A stretch of 64,000 bases of DNA, taken from the NCBI GenBank assembly GCA_002102555.1, contig MCFL01000128.1:1-64000 (forward strand), in the 5' to 3' direction. Positions 1-7,800 of this stretch are shown here, in pieces. This DNA comes from Catenaria anguillulae PL171. Taxonomy: Eukaryota; Blastocladiomycota; Blastocladiomycetes; Blastocladiales; Catenariaceae. The position numbers and the translations under genes are program-made. Within the stretch, counting starts at the first letter, position 1. Every line of letters begins with the position of its first letter. The notes under the pieces are model-generated. The model searched no databases. It was given only the letters and a program-made list of their open reading frames with translations, and was not told the origin of the DNA.

Positions 1-596
1 CGAGAACAAGGGGAGGGAGGTCTTGGCACAAGGGAGTGTGGGGCAAGTGGTTCTCAAGTGATCCAAAGAACCACAAGAGAAACACAACCTGGCTGAACCA
101 GCAAAGAAGCGCAAATCATGGCCATTAAGAGCATACTCGCCAAGGCCAACTGCGGCATCGGCATCCTCTTTGGACTCATACTGCCACAGGACGCGGGAGA
201 ATGAGCAAGCGCGGCAGTTGTCGACCAGCAGGGCATGGCCCTTGGCCAGCAAACCGGGAAGCTGACGGACAGTGTCATATGTGCAAAGAATCTGCACATT
301 CCTGGCGTGGTCGGCACGGCGGTCAAGCCACTCCTTGATGCTAGTCATGGCATGGACATACTGGCCGCAGAAAAAGTTGAGGGCTTGCTTATGGCCAAGG
401 CCAAATCGTGATGGCTGTTGTAGGTGACTTCCAGAAACTTGATTCCAGTGACAGTACGCTGGTTGAGCAGTGTGACGACATTGTAGTGCAGCTTGAGGCG
501 GGCGATTACTGCCTGTGGATCGACGGAAAATGGGACGGGCCCAACCCAACCTGTGATCGCTGATGCTTGGGCATCAACAATCATGGGGTCGGTCAT
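1..596 (-). pseudogene. LINE ORF1 (gag-like) copy, one frameshift, cut by the window edge
   Basis: This is a minus-strand copy of the same ORF1 found intact at 2640-3773. It opens with MTDPMIVDAQASAITGWVGP, against MTDLMIVDAQASAITGWVGP in the intact copy. Similarity runs from the start codon at 596 to the window edge and includes the zinc knuckle read as LCFSCGSLDHLRTTCP (CX2CX4HX4C). The only break I see is one missing base in a T run near 375, which shifts the frame; beyond it the homologous frame stays open to base 1. The leader upstream (to about 655) also matches the other copy through AAGCAATACAT. The rest of the element would lie outside the window. I infer a fairly young non-LTR copy. 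Confidence 0.8.
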
Positions 597-655
597 GGTA
601 GGCGGGCCGATGACACTTGTATTGGGGTCAAGGCGAGTAGCTCGATGTATTGCTT

Positions 656-833
656 GGAGTTAAAGAATTACATTCATTGATTTGGCTTTGCTAAAACCCC
701 GTGACCCAGCAGTTGGGCACGAACCCATGGTTAGCTCCTCAGATAATTCTGGGTCGTTTAGTACATACTACCCGTGCTTGATGACCTTCTAGTCTTACCT
801 ATGCAAGCACGCCAACACGCAGTTCGCGACTTA
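656..833. other. Flank between LINE 5' end and tRNA-Gln
   Basis: No gene is seen here. It is the spacer between the apparent 5' end of the minus-strand LINE copy (near 655) and the 3' end of tRNA-Gln. It contains a strong imperfect palindrome described separately. Confidence 0.5.
703..755. other. Stem-loop with 7-bp perfect outer stem
   Basis: GACCCAG at 703-709 pairs perfectly with CTGGGTC at 749-755. Inside, TTGGGCACGAACCCA forms a second hairpin. It lies just upstream of the 5' leader of the minus-strand LINE copy. On the minus strand the inner hairpin looks a little like a tRNA T-arm, but no anticodon arm fits, so I do not call it a tRNA. Function unknown. Confidence 0.35.
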
Positions 834-905
834 GGTCATACTGAGATTCGAACTCAGGTCCCGAGATTCAGAGTCTTGTGTGCTAACCGACTACACCATA
901 CGACC
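834..905 (-). tRNA. tRNA-Gln (anticodon CTG)
   Basis: The 72-nt minus-strand sequence folds as a complete cloverleaf. Acceptor GGTCGTA pairs with TATGACC (one G-U). The D-stem GTGT/GCAC has a loop carrying GG. The anticodon loop CTCTGAA gives anticodon CTG. The T-stem CTGAG/CTCAG has loop TTCGAAT. The anticodon stem has one A-C mismatch. No intron is present. A T-run terminator is not obvious immediately downstream. Both internal promoter boxes look intact, so it may be functional. Confidence 0.9.
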
Positions 906-942
906 TTGTTCGCCACCAGCCAGTGGGAAATTGACTGTCTCG

Positions 943-969
943 TTTTTTTTTTTTTTTTTTTTTTTTTTT
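943..969. repeat. 27-nt T run
   Basis: An uninterrupted run of 27 T on the plus strand. Read on the minus strand it is an A run preceded by CAATACATG, a string also found next to the poly(A) at 3985-4056. It may therefore be the poly(A) tail of a minus-strand LINE insertion ending here, 37 bp from tRNA-Gln. Confidence 0.6.
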
Positions 970-1414
970 GGTTGACCGCGTTGCATGTATTGATAAAATC
1001 ATATCAGATCTGAACATCCAAAGAGCGAGTCGCCTGCCAACTCGTGCTCAACTCCACAAGTATTGGCCAGAGCAGGTACCGTCCCCAAATTGTGTGCTCT
1101 GCGGTGCTCTTGATGATCAACAGCATTGGCTCAAGTGTCGCGCACTTGCCAACATACTCTGGACATGCCGATTAGATGTGCATGAGCAAGTCGTGGAGCT
1201 GCCACGGCATCGCAGGATGACGGCACACCAAGAGGCAGCAAAGACACTCGTCGAGCGGCTAATGGATCCAGCCAAATTACGGGCAACGCAGTCAAGGGAT
1301 GTACATGTCATGGAAAGTTGCATCAAACTTGTCATGACAAAGGTGGCAGACAGGTTTGACATTGTTGGTTTCCATGTCACCAGGGAGGTCTGCGAGCATA
1401 AAGAATGCAGTTAA
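970..1414 (+). pseudogene. LINE ORF2 C-terminal fragment (zinc-finger end)
   Basis: The open frame carries RLPTRAQLHKYWP followed by PSPNCVLCGALDDQQHWLKC. This matches the C-terminal region of the intact ORF2 at 4817-9898, where LPTRARNHKWWP is followed by PSPSCPSCDATDDSAHWLEC. The spaced C, C, H, C residues are kept. No reverse transcriptase precedes it, so it is a truncated fragment. It starts directly at the T run, in the orientation opposite to what a poly(A) tail would give, so the locus is rearranged. The end is approximate. Confidence 0.7.
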
Positions 1415-1652
1415 CAAGAGCACAATCATGGCATTGGCCTTGGTGGGTCTTTGGGGGTTGCTGTTGATCTTGGGCAGCAGCAACATCATCAGCTGGGGAA
1501 GGGAGCTGGCCACCAGGCTCAGACACCTGCAGCAGCAGAGTGAGATCAAGCTCCATTTCAAGCTCATCCAGGGTTGGGGCCAATTTGTCATCATCGGCCA
1601 GGTCAATGTCAGTTTGTGGGTCCCACAAAATGTGCAGAACTGGGGTGTCGCC
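1377..1652 (-). pseudogene. Unidentified minus-strand ORF interrupted by the 1653-4056 insertion
   Basis: An open minus-strand frame encodes an acidic, Q-rich stretch (for example DLADDDKLAPTLDELEMELD). If the inserted element and one copy of the 17-bp duplication are removed, the frame continues without a stop into 4074-4185, about 37 further codons. That part is preceded by a possible 3' splice site (AAGCCTAG). I do not recognise the product. It could be an older element's ORF or a host gene exon, now broken. Confidence 0.45.
1636..1652. repeat. 17-bp target-site duplication, left copy
   Basis: AGAACTGGGGTGTCGCC here is repeated exactly at 4057-4073, immediately after a poly(A) tract. This is the expected mark of LINE retrotransposition. 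It defines the inserted element as 1653-4056. Confidence 0.85.
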
Positions 1653-2240
1653 CTGCTATGGCGCCGTAAGATGACAGTGCACTTTGTGTCTGCAAGAACA
1701 CTGGTCGAGCGACTCATGAGCTTGCCCAAGATCCGAGCGACGGCAGCGTGTGTGGTTGACGTTCACTTGCGACAGCAGTTCCCCCAACTTGCACCTGCTC
1801 TCGCGCAGATTGTTGCCATTGCCTCCACAACCATCCGGACTGTATTGTGGAAGGAACATTGCAGGCTTGTTGGACCAATTGAGCGGCGCGCACCAGAGGA
1901 ACAGTCAACTCATCAGCCTTGCCATTGTGCCCATTGCCAAGAGGGACGCACCTCAGGGACCCGGCAGTTGCTCATGGATTCCGCACTCATTGCCGTGCAC
2001 TACATCCACGAGTGCCGTGTTGGCTGCCCACCACTTGCTGGCTCCCTGACCACCTCGCAAGTGCCAGTTTCCTTTGATGAGTGGCGATTCCACAGCACAT
2101 TCCCAGGGCTCTCGACCCCCCGATTCGGATTTGGCCACGCAGAGCAACACTTTGCTACTCGTGTTGGAGTACAGCCAGGTACACACTCTATTTTTGTCCC
2201 CTCACCGTCCCCTGCGGCTATCTCTGCGCTTGTGGCGTAA
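1653..2240 (+). pseudogene. LINE ORF2 C-terminal tail fragment
   Basis: The plus-strand frame includes TVLWKEHCRLVGPIERRAP, which resembles the tail of the intact ORF2 (KVWTDHCQRLFDLAPPNRDA). The start of this fragment (KMTVHFVSARTLVERLM) also resembles the fragment at about 1215-1265 (RMTAHQEAAKTLVERLM), so two copies of the same region lie about 440 bp apart. There is no catalytic domain, so it is non-functional by itself. Confidence 0.6.
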
Positions 2241-2639
2241 TTTCTCTTCCATCCCTCCGTGTCTCTTGTTGAACTTACCCTGTTCTCCATCATTTGTTTT
2301 TGAACCTGATTTTCTTTTGCGTGTTGTTGAAACTGTGCACCCATGATATGGTTGATTGTTAACTTTTTGATTTTGTTACTCCCTTTCTGTTTACCTCCTC
2401 TTTTTCCCTCTCCTCCTCACCCTCTTTTTTCACCCCATGGCCAAGTGCCCCTACCACCAACTGCTTGCCATTTTCCCTGCTTGCTTTTGTCGTTTATTGA
2501 GTGTTTTGGATCTGTGACCTTCTGGCTCTTGTACCTTATTTCAGGGCTATTGTATTGGTTTTTCAGCTTCAATACATGTGAAGCAATACATTAAGCACCT
2601 CGCCCACGCCCTAAACTAAGCGCCGTCTGCTCGCTTGCC

Positions 2640-3773
2640 ATGACCGACCTCATGATTGTTGATGCTCAGGCGTCAGCGATCACTGGTTGGGTGGGACCCG
2701 TCCCTTTCTCTGTTGATCCGCAGGCCACTGTCGCCCGGCTCAAGCCAAACTACAATGTCGATGCGCTCCTCGGGCACCGTACTGTCGCTGGAATCAAGTT
2801 TTTACAAGTCTCATACAAAAGCCAAGATGATTTGGCCTCGGCCATCAACAAGCCCTCAACCTTTTTCCGCGGCCAGTACATCCACGCCATGACTGATGTC
2901 AAGGAGTGGTTCAACCAGCGTGCCGACCAAGCCAAGAACGTGCAGATTCTCTGTGCGTACAACACGATCCGCCAGCTCCCTGGTTTGCTCGCCAAGGGCC
3001 ATGCCCTGCTGGTCGACAACTGCCGCGCTCGCTCGTTCTCCCGCATCTTGTGGCGGTACGAGTCCAAGGAGGATGCCGACGCCGCCGTTGGCCTTGGCGA
3101 GTACGCTCTTAACGGTCATGATTTGCGCTTCTTTCCTGGTACTGCCAAGTTGTGTTTTTCTTGTGGTTCCCTGGACCACTTGAGGAATGCATGCCCCACA
3201 CGCCCTCCAGTCAAGACCCTGCCTCCCTCCTTCTCGTTCCCCGCGCCGGCGCCGGCAAGTGCTGGCGGTGTCAGCTATGCTGATGCTGCCAAGCAAGCCC
3301 TCAACAAGGTTGACTCAGTCGAGAGGGATTTGCGTGCCGAGGTCGCGTATTTGGCAGGTCAAGTCAATGACATGAAGGAGCAGCTGGCCAAGTTCTGTGC
3401 CCGGCAAGATGAGCTGCTTGCGGCCCTCAAACTGGCGCAGGACAAGGTCGCCAAGCAAGTCGAGGAGCTTGATACTCGCCAAGAGTCACTTGCCAGTACG
3501 GTCAAGGGGCTTTCGGCAAGTCTCGAGACCCTCACCACCGAGCTTGATGCCGAGTCTGAGATGGTGGCCGAGTTGAAGGCCCACAAGGCAAGGACCTCTG
3601 AGCGGTATATGCGGGTCAACCGCGACCTTGCCATTGTTGAGGCGGACCTAGCAGTAGTGTTGGACGAGCTTTGGCAGTCCAAAGACTTTGCAGCCGCTTT
3701 GACAGCTGCGCAAGAGCTGAGTTGGGCCCACAAGGCAAAAAAGAAGGGTGTGCTGAGCCCAGAGGACATCTGA
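2640..3773 (+). CDS. LINE ORF1 protein, CCHC zinc knuckle and coiled coil, intact
   Basis: This is a 377-residue protein without internal stops. The N-terminal half is shared with the copy at 1-596. A CCHC knuckle sits at about residues 175-190 (CFSCGSLDHLRNAC). Residues from about 220 to 345 are rich in A, E, K, L and Q with heptad character, suggesting a coiled coil for multimerisation. By family knowledge such proteins bind the element's RNA as an RNP component. No ORF2 follows; the next feature is a poly(A)-ended 3' region. It is therefore at best non-autonomous. Confidence 0.8.
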   Translation: MTDLMIVDAQASAITGWVGPVPFSVDPQATVARLKPNYNVDALLGHRTVAGIKFLQVSYKSQDDLASAINKPSTFFRGQYIHAMTDVKEWFNQRADQAKNVQILCAYNTIRQLPGLLAKGHALLVDNCRARSFSRILWRYESKEDADAAVGLGEYALNGHDLRFFPGTAKLCFSCGSLDHLRNACPTRPPVKTLPPSFSFPAPAPASAGGVSYADAAKQALNKVDSVERDLRAEVAYLAGQVNDMKEQLAKFCARQDELLAALKLAQDKVAKQVEELDTRQESLASTVKGLSASLETLTTELDAESEMVAELKAHKARTSERYMRVNRDLAIVEADLAVVLDELWQSKDFAAALTAAQELSWAHKAKKKGVLSPEDI

Positions 3774-3984
3774 AAGGCTGTTTCCTGGTTGGTTTGTTGT
3801 TGCTCCTCCCCGCCTGCTCCTCAATTTCCTTTCCCGCCTCGTCCCCATGGTCGCTTGCGGCCCCTACTGCCACTTGCCTGCCCTCCCTTCTTGCTTGCTT
3901 GTGACGCTCATTTTGTAGCGGTTGTGTTCTGGTCTCTTCCTTCTTGCTTCCTCCTCTTTGGAGCTTTTGAGTTGGTCGTAGCCC

Positions 3985-4056
3985 ACAATACATGCAGTAG
4001 TGTATTTAAAAAAAAAAAAAAAGCTTCAATACATGTGGTAGTGATGTAAAAAAAAA
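3985..4056 (+). repeat. Duplicated 3'-end module with two A runs
   Basis: CAATACATG occurs twice, each followed within about 15 nt by GTAGTG and an A run (about 15 A, then about 10 A). The same CAATACATG string also precedes the LINE 5' leader at 2570-2580. It looks like the 3'-terminal module of this LINE family, copied twice. Confidence 0.6.
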
Positions 4057-4073
4057 AGAACTGGGGTGTCGCC
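4057..4073. repeat. 17-bp target-site duplication, right copy
   Basis: Exact repeat of 1636-1652, directly after the poly(A) tail of the ORF1-only element. Confidence 0.85.
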
Positions 4074-4185
4074 GCTCACTGAGACAGACAAGACCAAGGA
4101 AAGGGGCTGGGCCCTGGCGGCTTGTGACTTCTTGATTATGTCCACATCCTTGGGCCAGAGTGTGGCCAGCAGTTCCTAGGCTTGG
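4074..4185 (-). pseudogene. Continuation of the ORF interrupted at 1652
   Basis: Minus-strand codons (for example KDVDIIKKSQAARAQPLSLV) run in phase into the frame at 1377-1652 once the insertion is removed. The remaining sequence to 4375 shows no gene. Confidence 0.4.
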
Positions 4186-4375
4186 GAGTTAACTTTAATC
4201 CTTGGTGGGTGTGGGCAGGCAGGTACCACCCTTGCCTGTCAGTTTGGATTGTTGATTTGGCTTATCGGCCCCATGGTGGGGTGACAAGTCCAGCTGTTTG
4301 GAAGCAGTTGGGAGGGTAAATAAGTGCATAGAATACAATGCATGGAGTGGCGGAGCATTAAATGATTACATTAAC

Positions 4376-4394
4376 GTTCAGGTGGCCGAGCGGT
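4376..4394 (+). pseudogene. Orphan 5' end of tRNA-Leu and left copy of the 18-bp duplication
   Basis: TTCAGGTGGCCGAGCGGT at 4377-4394 is identical to 11757-11774. With the preceding G4376 it supplies acceptor bases GTTCAGG, which pair with CCTGGAC at 11830-11836 of the downstream tRNA, including G1-C72. This is the original 5' end of the tRNA-Leu gene, separated from the body by the 7.36-kb insertion. The A-box promoter element lies inside the duplicated part. Confidence 0.88.
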
Positions 4395-4816
4395 GTAGAA
4401 CGCAGAGTTTATTGAACTGGAGCACAATTATGGTAAGGAGTCAACGGAGAAAACGAATAGAGAACAGATTGGATGGGGCAACCCTCGCAACAATAGTGGG
4501 CGCGCACGCATACTCTTGGACCAACCCGCAGACCCCACTGCTCACCGACATGCCCAGCGGCACCTTGACGAACCAAACAAGAAACAGAACGACGTGAGAA
4601 GAAAAAAGGAGGGGGAAACGAAGCAATCAGACCGGAAAGGAAGTGATTGGGTGGCGGCAACTTGGACCCGAGGCCAGGAAACAGAAGAAAAAGACAAAAC
4701 CAAAACCAAAACCAAAACGAAAAACAAAAAGAACAATACTCATCAGTCGCGCACACAGCGCCCTTCCCTCTCCCACTCTCTCTCCCCTCCCCACTCTCTC
4801 CTTCCACTACCTCCAC

Positions 4817-7800
4817 TCACCACAAAGTGTCTAACCCGTGCATAGCACGAGTTACTCGGGCGTCTGCGTCGCTACGCGTCGATGCGCCGCCAGTGTTGGG
4901 GCACTCGCCGTCCTCGTGCACGAGCAGGGAGAGGCGGCAGAGCGAGCAGAATCCAGCGTTGAGCTGTCTGTTCTTGGTTGCGCGTGGACGGCGCGGCTCG
5001 GTCGGGTCGCGCGGCGCAAGTTGGTCACGTTGCGGCGGCAGGGCGTCGCGGTTGGGTGGTGCCAGGTCAAAAAGCCGCTGGCAGTGGTCGGTCCACACCT
5101 TGGCGTGGAGCGCGTGGCCGAGGAGGGCGGCAATGCCACCAGCGAGGCGGCGCTTGTCCTTGGTCTGCTTGAGCAGTGGGTACACGACCTGGAACTGCTC
5201 GAGCGACATGGCGCCAGTGAGGACGCGGGGCAGCATGGCGGGCGTCCACCACAGCAACAAGATGGACGCGGCGGCGGCGGGAGGGTTGGCGTAGCCGCGC
5301 TCGGCAAGGATGCGCGACAGTTCTTGGTGGGCGTACTCGCGGGCTTCGTCGCGGGCAGGCGCGGTTGCAGGGCACTCAAGCCAGTGTGCGCTGTCGTCGG
5401 TCGCGTCGCATGACGGGCAGCTTGGGCTCGGGAACTTGTGCGGCCACCACTTGTGGTTGCGCGCACGGGTCGGCAGCATGCCCACGAGGAACCGCGAGCG
5501 AAAGGCAATGAGCTTGTTGTGCTTGCGCGACGTGCGACGGTCGCGCCCATTCCCGCCTGCGTGCATGACCAGCGCCATCACACCCACATCCACGCCGGCC
5601 AACTCGATGCCTGCGGCAGTGCTCTTTGACGCCAGCCACGCATGCACCCGCTGGTGCCACGCGTACTTGATGAACTTCCGCGGGTCTGTGCTCACCATGT
5701 CCCCGCCGAACGCGACCACGTGCTGCATCTTGCGCCGGCCCAGCCCAAACGCCGGGTTGACCTTTGCCCGCGGGAGAGATGACTCGGCCCCTGCGTTCGC
5801 CAGCCGATCCGCCGACTCATTGCCCACGTTGCCGGCATGCCCCTTGACCCAGTCGAGCTTCGCGCGCAGGCGCCTCTCGCGCACCACAAGATCAATCACA
5901 TCCCACTCAAGCGACCCCACGGACCGCACGAGAGAACGCAAACCGGGCTTGCGCGAACCCAGCACACGGCCAGCCGCCTTCACAGCCGCCATGGAATCGG
6001 ACAGAATATTGACGACTGACCCAACGGGCGCCAAACACACCGCGGCCAACACGCCCCACTGCTCTGCACGCGTTGACGACACTAGGCCATGGACCGGCCT
6101 CAACGACACCATGTACGCCGCATCCTCGTGCGCGGGAATCTGTTCCTCCTCCTCGGCAGCCACTGCCGCCATCACTCCGTGTTCGGCCTCATCCTCTTCA
6201 CGCACACGATCCCAGAACTCGGTCTCCACACGCGCCTTGTCCCCGTCTACGCCTTCACCAACAAATGCGTGCACGCCTGCGCCCACGGGCCGGGCCCCAC
6301 CACCCTCTGGTGTCTCCATCACGGACCCGTCCGTGTACAAGGTCACTGCGGCGCCATGTGCGACCGAGGGCAACGTGACGCCGTCACTATGCACAGCGAT
6401 TGATCCTGCGCCAGCTGCGAGGTAGCGGCTAAGCGTGAGCGCCGAGGACGGGTACAGCCATGGGCGGAACGGCTCCTCGGGCTGGGCCAAGAGTGGCCAC
6501 GGCAGGTCGCGGATTGGATGGCGGCGAAGTTCTTGCACGCGGCGCAGCAGCGACTCGTGGAAAGGCGTCCAAGAGTTGAGGTTGAGCTTGGTTTCGACGT
6601 GCCGCCGGAAGACGGGCTGGCCCTCTGGCGCGAATTGGCTGGCCCAGTACAGGCCGTGCTTGCGCAGTTGCCTGACGACCGCTGGGTTACGGTGAGCAAG
6701 CGGGTCGTCCTCGCTGAGGAAGAGCGGCGAGTGGTGGCAGCCCGGGTCGACGGCAAATTCGCCGTGCGTGTCGACGACCGAGACGTTGGCAGCGTGCATG
6801 AGCGGCAGCAAATTGGCGAACCAGCACAAGGTTGAGGACGGGGCTTCGGGCGACGGGTATGCGAGCGGGGAGCAGGGCATGGCCAGCGCCCATGCGGCGA
6901 GTCCGAGGCACACGCGAGCCGGCGTACCGAGCGGGCCGCGGTCGTTGAGCATGACGGCCAGCTCTGTGACATGGTGACGCACAATCAGGTTTGAAAGTGA
7001 GTCAAGATCGTGGATGGACGGATGATGAATCAGAGCCGAGGACGTGGAACGATCGACACCAAGCTTCTGCCGAATTAGCGACCGGAACTTGGCATCCCAT
7101 GTATCGATCACGGCGGGTGGCGGCACAAAGTTGCTGGTGCGGTATAGCGCCGCCGGGTATATCACGTTGTTGGCAAAGTAAACTGCCATCTTGCCCGTGA
7201 TTGCCTTGCTCTTGAGGAGCCCGTGCCCCTTTCGGAGCTCGTTCTCAAACGCCTCTCGTGCTGTGCGCGGCCAGTCCTCTGCCGACAACCACACGCCCAG
7301 GTACCGGAAGGGTTGCCGCCCGTCCAGGAATGGAATTGGCTCCCCCTCGACCGTCAGCGGCTCGCCTCGGGCCTCGCCCTTGCAGTTGAGGACCAACATG
7401 GCACCCTTGGACGCGTTTGCCTTGACAGCCGTGACGCGGTTGAACGACGACACGACCCACAGCAGACGCTCCATCTCGAACCGGTTTGGTGCAAAGAACG
7501 CCGCATCGTCGACGTACGCCATGGCCGCCAAACGTGTTGTGTCAACCACCTCGCCATCCGGGCGGTGCGGCGCGGTCCTTGATGGCGCCGGCTCCGGGTC
7601 GCCCGTCTCGCCCTTGCGTGCACACAACGTTACCCCCGGGCACACACGGTTGACCTTGCTCAAGAGCACATCGTAAAAAATGGCCCACATGAGCGGCGAC
7701 TCGACTGCACCCTGCGGGATCCCGCGATGCATGTGGATCGGGTCGGTCAGGCCATACTCGGTCTTGATTCGTGCTGTGCGGCCCGTGAGCAACGAGTCAC

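Larger units (their letters stand above)
1653..4056 (+). mobile_element. ORF1-only non-LTR retroelement formed by read-through of tandem LINEs
   Basis: The element is bounded by a perfect 17-bp duplication and ends in poly(A). In order it contains the C-terminal end of an ORF2 (1653-2240), a 3' untranslated stretch ending near CTTCAATACATGTG (2578), a 5' leader starting AAGCAATACAT, an intact ORF1 (2640-3773), and a 3' region with two A runs. ORF2 tail before ORF1 is the reverse of normal LINE order. The simplest reading is that a transcript starting inside one element ran into a second head-to-tail copy, was polyadenylated after ORF1, and was inserted as a unit using reverse transcriptase supplied elsewhere. 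Confidence 0.75.

Noticed and set aside
703-755. Hammerhead-like core (CTGAGGAG) in the stem-loop
   Set aside because: The required GAAA segment and helix arrangement are missing on the same strand.
5310-6425. Long plus-strand frame opposite LINE ORF2
   Set aside because: Antisense shadow of the RNase H region; no domain visible.
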